Positions 1 to 7,884 of a stretch of DNA of 64,000 nucleotides are shown one piece after another (within the stretch, counting starts at the first letter, position 1; every line of letters starts with the position of its first letter). The notes under the pieces are model-generated. The model ran no database searches. It worked only from the letters and a program-made list of their open reading frames with translations, and had not been told where the DNA came from. This stretch comes from Achromobacter dolens. GTDB taxonomy: Bacteria; Pseudomonadota; Gammaproteobacteria; Burkholderiales; Burkholderiaceae_B. A program made the translations under genes and the position numbers. The stretch is from positions 434,001-498,000 of the forward strand of contig NZ_CADIJW010000001.1 in NCBI RefSeq assembly GCF_902859745.1. The letters are read 5' to 3'.

Positions 1-1
1 G

Positions 2-805
2 CCGGCGCGGGCGGGATTCGAAGCGGCGTTTGCCCATTCGGGCAAGCGCCGCGCGAGCCGGATGCTGTTCGCGATCGGTGCGGCGTTGCTCGTGGCCGCG
101 GCGGGCGGGATGACACTGCGGGTGTATCCCGCGTCCTATCTGATGGCGGATGTGCGCAGCGTGACCGGCGAGTGGCGCGTCGAGCTGCTGGAGGACGGTT
201 CGCGCGTCACCCTGGCCGGTGACAGCGCGGTAAACCTGCGATTCGACCGCCAGCGCCGGGAGCTGGAATTGGTGCAGGGACAGGCGCTGATCGAGGTGGC
301 GAAGGATGCGCTGCGTCCCTTCGTGGTGCGCACGCGCGAGGCGCGGCTGGTCGCGCTGGGTACGCGCTTCGCAGTGGATCGGCATGACGGCGTGACGAAG
401 CTGGCAATGATCGAATCGCGCGTGCGGGTGGAGGCGGCCGGCACGCCACCGACGCAAGCGCTGGTGGTGCGGGCCGGGCAGCGCGTGGCGGTTACGGCGC
501 AGGGCGTCGGGCCGATTGCGGCGGTCGATCCCGGCCAGGTGGAGGACGCCTGGAGATTCCATCAGTTGGCGGCGCGGGACCAGCCGCTGGCGGACGTGCT
601 GGAGGAGCTGAATCGGCACCGGTCCGGCCGCATTTTCTATGACGAGGCCGCCTTGGCGGGGATCCGCATGACGGTGGTGTTGCCACTGGACGATACCGGC
701 CGGGCGTTGCGATTGCTGGCCGAGAGCGTACCCGGCCTGACGCTGCGGTTCGCCTCGTCCTATTTCGTGTGGGTGGGGAGGACCGGTGGCGAAGCCGCCC
801 GCTAG
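2..805 (+). CDS. FecR-family anti-sigma factor / sigma regulator (5' truncated by window edge)
   Basis: The reading frame is open from the first bases of the window, so the N-terminal cytoplasmic anti-sigma segment lies outside. What remains begins with a basic stretch and a hydrophobic segment (MLFAIGAALLVAAAGG), the expected single inner-membrane span. A FecR domain follows (VTGEWRVELLEDGSRVTLAGDS through LVALGTRFAVD), then a C-terminal STN-like signalling region. FecR proteins receive a signal from an outer-membrane TonB receptor and control an ECF sigma factor. The receptor directly downstream has the matching STN extension, so the two should form a cell-surface signalling pair with an ECF sigma gene expected just upstream. 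The family call is firm; the true start is not visible. Confidence 0.88.
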   Translation, partial: PARAGFEAAFAHSGKRRASRMLFAIGAALLVAAAGGMTLRVYPASYLMADVRSVTGEWRVELLEDGSRVTLAGDSAVNLRFDRQRRELELVQGQALIEVAKDALRPFVVRTREARLVALGTRFAVDRHDGVTKLAMIESRVRVEAAGTPPTQALVVRAGQRVAVTAQGVGPIAAVDPGQVEDAWRFHQLAARDQPLADVLEELNRHRSGRIFYDEAALAGIRMTVVLPLDDTGRALRLLAESVPGLTLRFASSYFVWVGRTGGEAAR

Positions 806-879
806 TCCGGGAAGATTCCCTGCGATGGGTGGTTCGTGTTTTGGAGTCCGGCGCGTCATGTCTTCTGAATGGCGATGAT

Positions 880-903
880 CCGGGACGTATCGATAGGTCC
901 CGG
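880..903 (+). other. stem-loop in the leader of the TonB receptor gene
   Basis: CCGGGAC (880-886) and GTCCCGG (897-903) form a perfect 7 bp stem with a 10-base loop, 24 bases before the receptor start codon. It may affect mRNA stability or translation. No U-run follows, so it is not a terminator. Confidence 0.35.
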
Positions 904-926
904 CGCCCGAGCTGAGGACCACGATC

Positions 927-3860
927 ATGCACAAGCTCCACCCGGCAGGCCCGCGCCGCCGTTTCCGATTTTCACCGCCGCCCCAACCCCGCGGCCTGCC
1001 CCCCGCTGCCCGCCTGGTGCTGGCCGGGTTGGGCGCGTCGATCGCGCTGATTGCCCAGGCGCAGCGCGTCGACAGGCAATACGACATTCCCGCCGGCTCG
1101 CTGGCGGACGTCTTGAGCCGTTATGCGCAACAGTCCGACATCGCGTTGTCGCTGATTGCCGAACAGGTGGCCGGTCGCGAGAGTCCGGGGCTGCATGGCC
1201 GCTACGCGCTGGAAGAAGGCTTCGCGGCGCTGTTGCGCGGTAGCGGCCTGCAGGCCCGGCGCAGCGCATCCGGCTATGTGCTGGTGGTGTCGCCGGGAGC
1301 CGTGACCCTGGCGCCGGTCGAGATCGAGGGCGATGCGGTGGCCGGGAAAGAGGTCTATGCCGCGCCACGTTCATCCGTGTATCTGTCCAGCCGGGACCTC
1401 GACCGTTTCGGCCGGGTGTCGGTCGGTGATCTGCTGGCCGGCATACCGGGGGTGCAGGTTGGCGACAGCCGCAACGGCGGCGCGCTGGACGTCAACATCC
1501 GCGGCATCCAGGGGCAGAGCCGGGTGGCGGTGCGGGTCGATGGCTCCGAGCAGGCGCTGGACGTGTACCGCGGATACGGAGGCACGGCCCAGCGCAGCTA
1601 TATCGACCCGGACCTGATCAGCGACGTGACCGTCAACAAAGGTCCCTCCGTGACGTCCGGCGCCATCGGCGGTTCGGTGGAAATGCGCACGCTGGGCGTG
1701 CGGGACATCCTCACGGAAGGCAGCCGGGTCGGCCTGCGCCTGAAGGGCGAGTTATGGAACAACGGCGTGGCGCCGCCACATCGTGGCGTCAATCCGCCAT
1801 CGTCCTCCACAGGGGAGCCCTCGGCGAATGATCTGAGTGCCGTTCCGCACGATAGCCATGGCAGCCTGTTCGGGTCGCGCGCGGAATCGGGCAGCCTGGC
1901 GTTTGCCTATGCCAACGACCGCCTCGACTTCGTGGCGGCCTACGCGCACCGCAACCAGGGCAACTACTTCTCGGGCAAGAAGGGGCGGGAGCGTTATCGC
2001 ATGTATTACCCGGGTGGTCGCTACGAGAGGAACAGCGTGGCCAAGTCCTACAACCCTGGCGAGGAAGTGTTGAATTCGTCGGCCGAAACCGAGTCGACGC
2101 TGTTGAAACTGACGCTGCGACCCGCCGAAGGCCACGCATTGGAACTGGGCTATCGCCGCTACGCCGGCAAAATCGGCGAAATCATGCCGTCGGACATCAT
2201 CCGGTCCGGCACGGCGGGCATCACGCAGTATCCGCTGGGGGAAATCGGTATCGACACCTATACGGCGCGCTATCAGTTCCAGCCGGCGGACAATCCGCTG
2301 CTGGACCTGGGCGTGAACCTGTGGATGACGGATGCCAAGACCAGCCAATTGACCTCGGTGTGGGCGCCGGCGTCTCAGGCCTACGTGACGGATCGCCGAT
2401 GGACCCGGCAGGCCGACCGCCGCATTGGCGGCGATCTGTCCAATACCTCGCGGTGGCGCACGGCGCGCGGCGATGTCAGCCTCAACCTGGGCGGCTCATT
2501 CCAGGTCGAGGATCTCCGGCCGCAGCGCAGCGTGGTGACGACGCAGCAGGACATCGACGGCAACCGCGTGCTGCGCGATGCCTCGCGCCGGGAGTTCAGC
2601 CTGAATGGCAAGCTGGAATACCGGCCGGTGGCGTCGCTGACGTTGTGGGGCGGCGGCCGCTACAGCCATTTTGACGTCAGGGACCGCGGCGTGTATTCCA
2701 CCGCCATCCGCGAATCGCGCTCCTATCGCCCCATCATGGTGAAAAAGCCGGGTGAGTGGTGGTGGCCGGGCAACTTCGGTTACCAGACGTGGTGGCCGGA
2801 CGAGCAAGGCCTGTACACGGACGCCACCGACCCGCGCCTGCATAACGGCATCGTCTTCCAGGACAGCAACCGCCCCGAGGTCGGCGTGCCGTACGACGAC
2901 TTCGGGGCGGGCTCGACCCGCGTCTATGACGAGGATGTGAAAGAGGTCGTCACCGGCTATGCGCATGCCCCCAGGCTGCGCAGCCGCGGCGGCGGCTTCG
3001 CCCCATCGGTGGGCCTGAACCTGGAACTGGTGCCGGACACTTTCGTCTATGCCTCGTACACCCAGGGGCTGCGGTTGCCATCGCTGTTCGAGACCAGCCT
3101 TGGCACGATGAGCCTGTCACCGGGCAGGGGGCTCAAGCCAGAGCGTTCCAATAGTTGGGAATTCGGCGCCAGCACGGTGCGTGGCAACCTGTTGGCCGAT
3201 GGCGACACGGTCGCCGCCAAGGTGGTCTATTTCAACAACAACATCAAGAACTACATCGTGCGCTACTACGACTATGACGGGGTGGAGGAGCTGACCGAAA
3301 AGGCATTGCAGATGCGGAACACCGACCGCTACAAGACCAGCGGATTGGAATTCCAGTCGCGCTATGACGCCGGGCGGGTGTTCGCCGATCTGGCGGCCAC
3401 GTATTACCTGAAGACCGAGACCTGCGACGCCGCCTTCGCGCAGCACTTGCGTGACAACCCCAGCGCTATGCGGCATACGGAAAACACGCCGACGTGCACC
3501 CCTGGCAGTTTCATGGGTTCGTATACCAACGCTCAGAATCCGCCCAGGCTGGCCTTGAGCCTGACCGCCGGCCTGCGCTTCTTCAATGAAGCGCTGACGC
3601 TGGGCGGGCGCATGGCCTACACCTCGGGCCCCACGGTCAAGGCCGACCAGCCGTGGCAGGAAACACCGACGACGAAACAGCTCGTGTACCACCCCGTGAC
3701 CCTGTTCGACCTGTTCATGACCTACCAGCTGCGCGAACGGGTGATGGTGAGCCTCTCGGTGCAGAACCTGACGAACCGTTATTACCTGGATCCGCTGGCG
3801 CAGAGTTTCATGCCGGCGCCGGGCCGGACGGTACGGATCGGCATGCAGACGCGTTTCTGA
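927..3860 (+). CDS. TonB-dependent outer-membrane receptor with STN signalling domain, heme/hemoglobin-receptor type
   Basis: A 977-residue outer-membrane receptor. An N-terminal signal segment with an arginine-rich start and hydrophobic core is followed by an STN domain (about residues 48-120, beginning YDIPAGSLADVLSRYAQQSD). The plug then has VNIRGIQGQSRVAVRVDGSEQ and DLISDVTVNKGPS, and the barrel ends in aromatic F (VRIGMQTRF), typical of receptors inserted by the BAM machinery. The plug wording resembles HasR/hemin and transferrin-type receptors, so heme or a heme protein is the likely ligand, but this is family inference. The start is chosen for the preceding CTGAGGA-like ribosome-binding site. 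The STN domain and the FecR gene upstream indicate autoregulation through an ECF sigma factor. No heme ABC transporter lies next to it. Confidence 0.85.
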   Translation: MHKLHPAGPRRRFRFSPPPQPRGLPPAARLVLAGLGASIALIAQAQRVDRQYDIPAGSLADVLSRYAQQSDIALSLIAEQVAGRESPGLHGRYALEEGFAALLRGSGLQARRSASGYVLVVSPGAVTLAPVEIEGDAVAGKEVYAAPRSSVYLSSRDLDRFGRVSVGDLLAGIPGVQVGDSRNGGALDVNIRGIQGQSRVAVRVDGSEQALDVYRGYGGTAQRSYIDPDLISDVTVNKGPSVTSGAIGGSVEMRTLGVRDILTEGSRVGLRLKGELWNNGVAPPHRGVNPPSSSTGEPSANDLSAVPHDSHGSLFGSRAESGSLAFAYANDRLDFVAAYAHRNQGNYFSGKKGRERYRMYYPGGRYERNSVAKSYNPGEEVLNSSAETESTLLKLTLRPAEGHALELGYRRYAGKIGEIMPSDIIRSGTAGITQYPLGEIGIDTYTARYQFQPADNPLLDLGVNLWMTDAKTSQLTSVWAPASQAYVTDRRWTRQADRRIGGDLSNTSRWRTARGDVSLNLGGSFQVEDLRPQRSVVTTQQDIDGNRVLRDASRREFSLNGKLEYRPVASLTLWGGGRYSHFDVRDRGVYSTAIRESRSYRPIMVKKPGEWWWPGNFGYQTWWPDEQGLYTDATDPRLHNGIVFQDSNRPEVGVPYDDFGAGSTRVYDEDVKEVVTGYAHAPRLRSRGGGFAPSVGLNLELVPDTFVYASYTQGLRLPSLFETSLGTMSLSPGRGLKPERSNSWEFGASTVRGNLLADGDTVAAKVVYFNNNIKNYIVRYYDYDGVEELTEKALQMRNTDRYKTSGLEFQSRYDAGRVFADLAATYYLKTETCDAAFAQHLRDNPSAMRHTENTPTCTPGSFMGSYTNAQNPPRLALSLTAGLRFFNEALTLGGRMAYTSGPTVKADQPWQETPTTKQLVYHPVTLFDLFMTYQLRERVMVSLSVQNLTNRYYLDPLAQSFMPAPGRTVRIGMQTRF

Positions 3861-3916
3861 GCGCGCGGCGTCCGGGGACGGGCAGTCCGCACGCGAGGCC
3901 TGCCCGCGCCGGCATC

Positions 3917-3930
3917 TATACCAAGGTATA
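3917..3930. promoter_or_regulatory. 14-bp palindromic operator upstream of the mgtA leader
   Basis: TATACCAAGGTATA has 6 bp arms around AA. The same site, as its reverse complement, lies at 7871-7884 in front of the sensor kinase gene. A possible -10 box (TACACT, 3966-3971) follows 36 bases downstream, placing the palindrome near -55, a position usual for activators. The neighbouring LuxR/FixJ-type response regulator is the obvious candidate to bind it. Confidence 0.6.
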
Positions 3931-4002
3931 CGCCCCATGATCTGTTCGGAACGCCGTCCCGGACCTACACTGCCGCCTGTTGCAACCCTATAGGAGCCCG
4001 CC

Positions 4003-4050
4003 GTGGAAGACGACGGAAGTACCAGAACCCACGGCGCACGCCGGGTCTAG
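4003..4050 (+). CDS. putative 15-residue leader peptide of the mgtA transcript (MgtL-like in design)
   Basis: A short frame starts with GTG, six bases after a good ribosome-binding site (TAGGAG, 3991-3996), and encodes V(M)EDDGSTRTHGARRV. The start is acidic (E-D-D directly after the initiator) and the end is basic. In enterobacteria the MgtL leader (acidic/proline start, basic end) senses low magnesium because such N-termini destabilise translating ribosomes. This peptide shares the design but not the sequence. Its last codons and stop lie inside a hairpin that ends in a run of seven T (see 4023-4067). Coding status is inferred from the ribosome-binding site, position and composition; no homology can be claimed. 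Confidence 0.5.
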   Translation: MEDDGSTRTHGARRV

Positions 4051-4067
4051 CGGGTCTGCATTTTTTT
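4023..4067 (+). terminator. candidate attenuator/intrinsic terminator in the mgtA leader
   Basis: CAGAACCC (4023-4030) can pair with GGGTCTG (4052-4058), with one bulged A, just before T7 at 4061-4067. The same 5' strand can instead pair with GGGTCT at 4043-4048, a direct repeat of the 3' arm lying nine bases upstream and covering the last codons and stop of the leader peptide. Two mutually exclusive stems coupled to a translated leader is the usual plan of an attenuator. Which state terminates cannot be decided by eye. Confidence 0.5.
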
Positions 4068-4167
4068 GTCAGCCGCCACGCCCGTCCGGATCGATCCGGA
4101 GCCGCGACGGCTTGCATGCGCCATCCGAACCCCTGCGGGCGGAATCGCCCGTTTCCAGGAGACGCGC

Positions 4168-4509
4168 ATGCTGTTCCATACCCTTTCCCCCAATCCCGTG
4201 CGCCGCGCGGCCCCCGCGCCGGCCTTCATCAACCTGACGTTCTACGGCAGCCCCGCGGTGCTGGCCCTGATCCGCAAGCGCCTCTACGAGGAACTGCGGC
4301 AGCGGTCGGAAACCGTGGCAGACGTGCGTTACTCGACCGACGGCGAACAGGCCTGCACCGCCATCAGCCTGCGCAGCGACAGCGGCAATCCCTGGCCCGT
4401 GATTACCTGGCTCAGCGACCTGTGCCGCGAGCTTGGCGTGCATACGCTGCGTGTCGGCGTGGCGCCAGCGCCGCGCGCGCAGGCGCCGGCCGTTCCCGTC
4501 CCGCATTGA
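4168..4509 (+). CDS. small ACT-like-fold protein, cotranscribed with mgtA
   Basis: A 113-residue soluble protein with no signal peptide or membrane segment. The start is set by AGGAGA seven bases before the ATG. Residues about 20-100 (FINLTFYGSPAVLALIRKRL, then VRYSTDG, ACTAISLRS, WPVITWLSDLCRELGVHTLRVGV) suggest a beta-alpha-beta-beta-alpha-beta pattern. This resembles a free-standing ACT-like domain such as the C-terminal domain of MgtC-type proteins. It lies between the magnesium-leader element and mgtA in the same direction, so a regulatory or accessory role in magnesium homeostasis is plausible. That role is inference from position and predicted fold; I do not recognise a named family. 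Confidence 0.7.
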   Translation: MLFHTLSPNPVRRAAPAPAFINLTFYGSPAVLALIRKRLYEELRQRSETVADVRYSTDGEQACTAISLRSDSGNPWPVITWLSDLCRELGVHTLRVGVAPAPRAQAPAVPVPH

Positions 4510-4572
4510 TTCCGCCTTACCCGATTCTCAATTTCCACCAAGCCCGCGCGGGCCGTGGACGGGGGACGCTCG

Positions 4573-4618
4573 CGCCGTGAAAACGGCGGGCTCCCACCGG
4601 CGGTGCGCGGGTGGGAGC
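4573..4618 (+). promoter_or_regulatory. tandem stem-loops covering the mgtA ribosome-binding site
   Basis: The first hairpin is CGCCGT-GAAA-ACGGCG (4573-4588), 6 bp closed by a GNRA tetraloop. The second is GCTCCCACC (4590-4598) pairing perfectly with GGTGGGAGC (4610-4618), 9 bp around an 11-base loop. The mgtA Shine-Dalgarno (GGGAG, 4613-4617) lies in the 3' arm, so folding would hide it. This is a plausible second level of control. Confidence 0.55.
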
Positions 4619-4625
4619 AGCGAAC

Positions 4626-7397
4626 ATGAAGCAAGTCCAAGAAGCCTCGTTGCCGGCCCCGCGCGGGCCTCGCAGCGAGAAGACCCCCGCGGCCGGCGCC
4701 GCGTCGGGCAAGAACCGCACGATGCCGGTGGCGCGACATGCCGGCCTGTCGGTGCACGAAAGCCTGCAGACGCTGCAGACGCAACGCGCCGGGCTGAGCG
4801 ACGCCGAGGTTGCCGCGCGTCGCGCCGTCGACGGCCTGAACGAGGTCGCGCACGACAAGCCCGCGCCGGCCTGGCTGCAGTTGCTGCGGGCGTTCCGCAA
4901 CCCCTTCGTGCTGGTGCTGCTGGGCCTGGCGGCGGTCTCGTACCTCACCGATATCCAGTTCGCCGCGCCCGCCGACCGCGACTGGACCGGCATCGTCATT
5001 ATGCTGACCATGGTGACGGTCAGCGGCCTGCTGCGCTTCATCCAGGAGTACCGCTCGGGCCGCGCCGCGGAGAAGCTTAAGTCCATGGTGCGCAGCACCG
5101 CCACGGTGGTCCGCCGCGACAGCCAGTCCAGCGAGCCGGTGCGCCGCGAACTGCCGATGAACGAACTGGTGCCTGGCGACATCGTCGAACTGCAGGCCGG
5201 CGACATGATCCCGGCCGATATCCGCCTGCTGCAGTCGCGCGACCTGTTCATCAGCCAGGCCATCCTGACGGGCGAAGCGCTGCCGGTCGAGAAGTACGAC
5301 ACGCTGGGCAATGTCAGCGCCAAGCGCGCCGAGGCGCAGGCGGGCGAGAACGCCGAGTTGCTGGACCTGGCCAACATCTGCTTCATGGGCACCAATGTGG
5401 TCAGCGGCACCGCCACCGCGGTGGTGGTGGGGACCGGGCCGAATACGTATTTCGGCTCGCTGGCCAAGAACGTGGTGTCGACCAAGCGCGTCGAGACCAG
5501 CTTCGACCGCGGCGTCAACAGCGTGTCGTGGCTGCTCATCAAGTTCATGCTGGTGATGGTGCCAATCGTGTTCGTCATCAACGGCGTCACCAAGGGCGAC
5601 TGGGTCACCGCGCTGACTTTCGCGCTGGCGGTGGCGGTGGGGCTGACGCCTGAAATGCTGCCGATGATCGTCTCGGCCAACCTGGCCAAGGGCGCGGTGG
5701 CGATGGCGCGGCGCAAGGTGGTGGTCAAGCGGCTCAACTCGGTGCAGAACTTCGGCGCGATGGACGTGCTGTGCACCGACAAGACCGGCACGCTGACGCA
5801 GGACCGCATCATCCTGGAGCATCACTTCAACGTTGACGGCGACGTCGACGACCAGGTGCTGCGCCTGGGGTGGCTGAACAGCGCCAACCAGAGCGGCCAG
5901 CGCAACCTGATGGACCGCGCCATCCTGGCCCGGGCGCGGGAGCTGCGCGGCTGGGACCGCAGCGCGCATCACGAGAAGGTCGACGAGATCCCGTTCGACT
6001 TCGTGCGCCGGCGTCTGTCGGTGGTGGTGCGCAGCGTCGACGGCGGCCTGGAGATGATCACCAAGGGCGCGGTCGAGGAAATGCTGGCGGTCAGCACGGG
6101 CGTGATGATCGACGGGCAGGAACGTCCGTTGGACGCGGCCATGCGCAAGCGCCTGCTGCGTAGCGCCGAGGCCTACAACCGCGATGGCTTCCGGGTGCTG
6201 GTGGTGGCCTCGCGCCGCCTGGAGGACAGCGGCCGCACGCAGTTCCAGGCCAGCGACGAAAGCGGGTTGGTGGTGCGCGGCTTCCTGACGTTCCTGGATC
6301 CGCCCAAGGATTCGGCGCAGGCCGCGATCCGTGCGCTCAACGACTACGGCGTGGCGGTGAAGGTGCTGACCGGCGACAACCCCATCGTGGCGGCCAAGGT
6401 CTGCCGCGACGTGGGCCTGGATCTGGGTGACGACGACGCGCGGGTGCTGCTGGGCGCCGACATCGAGCAGATGGATGACGTGACGCTGTGCCGCCGCGCC
6501 GAAACCGCGGTGCTGTTCGCCAAGCTGACGCCGCTGCAGAAGTCGCGCGTGGTCAAGGCGCTGCAGGCCAACGGTCACACCGTGGGCTTCCTGGGCGATG
6601 GCATCAACGATGCCCCCGCGCTGCGCGACGCCGACGTCGGCATCTCGGTGGACAGCGGCGCCGACATCGCCAAGGAAACCGCCGATATCGTGCTGCTGGA
6701 AAAGGATCTGATGGTGCTGGAGCAAGGCGTCATCAAGGGGCGCGAGACCTTCGGCAACATCCTCAAGTACCTGAACATGACCGCCAGCTCGAACTTCGGC
6801 AACGTGTTCTCGGTGCTGGTGGCGTCGGCGTGGCTGCCGTGGGAGCCGATGCTGTCGCTGCAACTGCTGATCCAGAACCTGGTGTACGACATCTCGCAAC
6901 TGACGCTGCCGTGGGACCGCATGGACGATGAGTTCCTGAAGAAGCCGCGCAAGTGGGAAGCGGGCAACATCCAGCGCTTCATGCTGTGGCTGGGGCCCAC
7001 CTCGTCGGTGTTCGATATCACCACCTATTTCCTGATGTGGACGGTGTTCGGCGCCGGCGCGGTCTATGCCCTGCATGGCGGCGACGGCGGCCAGACCATC
7101 ATGAATTCGGGCTGGTTCATCGAGGGCCTGGTGTCGCAGACCTTCGTGGTGCACATGCTGCGCACCCGCAAGATCCCGTTCCTGCAGAGCACGGCGTCGC
7201 TGCCGGTGCTGTTGTCGACCACCGCCGCGATCGCGCTGGCATGTTGGCTGCCCTTCTCGCCGATCGCCGAGTCCATCGGATTCGTGTCGCTGCCGCCCAT
7301 CTACTTCGGCTGGCTGGCGCTCACCATCCTGGGCTACATCGCGCTGACGCAGCAGGTCAAGACCCTCTACATCCGCCGCTACGGCCGGTGGTACTGA
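4626..7397 (+). CDS. mgtA: magnesium-importing P-type ATPase MgtA/MgtB
   Basis: A 923-residue P3B-type ATPase that imports magnesium across the inner membrane at the cost of ATP. It has the actuator motif TGE (ILTGEALPVEK, about residue 215) and the phosphorylation motif CTDKTGTLTQD with the aspartate at about residue 385. It also has the nucleotide-binding region (FDFVRRRLSVVV) and the hinge GDGINDAPALRDADVGISVDSGADIAKE around 657. Ten membrane spans are expected, with the last cluster in the C-terminal quarter. The ATG at 4626 is preferred over the GTG at 4611 because the latter lies within the ribosome-binding site GTGGGAG. Leader peptide, attenuator-like hairpin, ribosome-binding-site hairpin and upstream palindrome suggest tight control. 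A small membrane-protein gene follows at once. Confidence 0.95.
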   Translation: MKQVQEASLPAPRGPRSEKTPAAGAASGKNRTMPVARHAGLSVHESLQTLQTQRAGLSDAEVAARRAVDGLNEVAHDKPAPAWLQLLRAFRNPFVLVLLGLAAVSYLTDIQFAAPADRDWTGIVIMLTMVTVSGLLRFIQEYRSGRAAEKLKSMVRSTATVVRRDSQSSEPVRRELPMNELVPGDIVELQAGDMIPADIRLLQSRDLFISQAILTGEALPVEKYDTLGNVSAKRAEAQAGENAELLDLANICFMGTNVVSGTATAVVVGTGPNTYFGSLAKNVVSTKRVETSFDRGVNSVSWLLIKFMLVMVPIVFVINGVTKGDWVTALTFALAVAVGLTPEMLPMIVSANLAKGAVAMARRKVVVKRLNSVQNFGAMDVLCTDKTGTLTQDRIILEHHFNVDGDVDDQVLRLGWLNSANQSGQRNLMDRAILARARELRGWDRSAHHEKVDEIPFDFVRRRLSVVVRSVDGGLEMITKGAVEEMLAVSTGVMIDGQERPLDAAMRKRLLRSAEAYNRDGFRVLVVASRRLEDSGRTQFQASDESGLVVRGFLTFLDPPKDSAQAAIRALNDYGVAVKVLTGDNPIVAAKVCRDVGLDLGDDDARVLLGADIEQMDDVTLCRRAETAVLFAKLTPLQKSRVVKALQANGHTVGFLGDGINDAPALRDADVGISVDSGADIAKETADIVLLEKDLMVLEQGVIKGRETFGNILKYLNMTASSNFGNVFSVLVASAWLPWEPMLSLQLLIQNLVYDISQLTLPWDRMDDEFLKKPRKWEAGNIQRFMLWLGPTSSVFDITTYFLMWTVFGAGAVYALHGGDGGQTIMNSGWFIEGLVSQTFVVHMLRTRKIPFLQSTASLPVLLSTTAAIALACWLPFSPIAESIGFVSLPPIYFGWLALTILGYIALTQQVKTLYIRRYGRWY

Positions 7398-7415
7398 CAT
7401 GCCGGGAGAGACGAC

Positions 7416-7610
7416 ATGGAAAAGGCTTTCGAGGAAATGCGCAAATTCTCGCGTGACATGCACGCCTACGAGATCGAACGGGCCGCCTTCCGTCAGGCGG
7501 GGCAGGCGCCGGACTTGCCGGATGGCCCGCTGATCCCGCTGCGGCTGCTGGTGCCGATGCTGCTGGCGTGGACATTGGGCGTGGGCGGGATCCTGTGTTT
7601 CCTGCCCTGA
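7416..7610 (+). CDS. small single-span membrane protein downstream of mgtA
   Basis: A 64-residue protein starts 18 bases after the mgtA stop with a good ribosome-binding site (GGGAGAG). The first 40 residues are charged and soluble (MEKAFEEMRKFSRDMHAYEIERAAFRQ and so on). The last 20 (LRLLVPMLLAWTLGVGGILCF) are one hydrophobic span. In enterobacteria, small membrane peptides (MgtR, MgtS) adjust MgtA/MgtB amounts; this protein has the right place and shape for a comparable job but no sequence resemblance I can cite. It is probably cotranscribed with mgtA. Confidence 0.75.
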   Translation: MEKAFEEMRKFSRDMHAYEIERAAFRQAGQAPDLPDGPLIPLRLLVPMLLAWTLGVGGILCFLP

Positions 7611-7621
7611 AGGGAGGGAGG

Positions 7622-7646
7622 ATCGGGCGGCCGGGCGCCGCCCGAT
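7622..7646. terminator. perfect inverted repeat between convergent small genes
   Basis: ATCGGGCGGC (7622-7631) and GCCGCCCGAT (7637-7646) form a 10 bp stem with a five-base loop between the end of the mgtA operon and the end of the minus-strand small gene. It lacks a long U-run, so it may be a weak or bidirectional terminator. Confidence 0.55.
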
Positions 7647-7650
7647 TGTC

Positions 7651-7752
7651 TCAGGCGACGCGGTGCAGCGCCTGGATCACGCCGAGCGCGATCCAGATGC
7701 CGACGAGCACGGCGCCGCGGACGATCCAGAGGGCTTTGATGGACGGTTTCAT
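7651..7752 (-). CDS. 33-residue putative membrane peptide
   Basis: A minus-strand frame encodes MKPSIKALWIVRGAVLVGIW followed by IALGVIQALHRVA. This is a basic N-terminus, one hydrophobic span and a short basic tail, the usual shape of bacterial small membrane proteins. It faces the mgtA operon across the hairpin at 7622-7646. No clear Shine-Dalgarno is seen before the ATG, so the coding call rests on amino-acid pattern and position. It could also be chance in this GC-rich DNA. Confidence 0.4.
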   Translation of the reverse strand: MKPSIKALWIVRGAVLVGIWIALGVIQALHRVA

Positions 7753-7870
7753 GGGGAGGCTGCCAGTAGGCGTTGGCGGGGCGGCGCGGCCGAAGGACGC
7801 GCCCGGGAGGGATCCGAAAATTATAGGAACCGGCCCCCGCGCGGGCGAGCCGCCATTGGGATGGCGGACC

Positions 7871-7884
7871 TATACCTTGGTATA
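7871..7884. promoter_or_regulatory. 14-bp palindromic operator upstream of the sensor kinase gene
   Basis: TATACCTTGGTATA is the reverse complement of the site at 3917-3930. A possible -10 box (TACAAT, 7926-7931) follows 42 bases later, so spacing to the promoter is similar at both places. Sharing this site implies common control of the mgtA transcript and the two-component operon. Confidence 0.6.

Noticed and set aside
4329-7463. A 1044-codon open frame on the minus strand opposite mgtA
   Set aside because: It is histidine/glutamine/arginine-rich and without domains, and runs antisense to a clear P-type ATPase; it is a by-product of GC-rich third positions.
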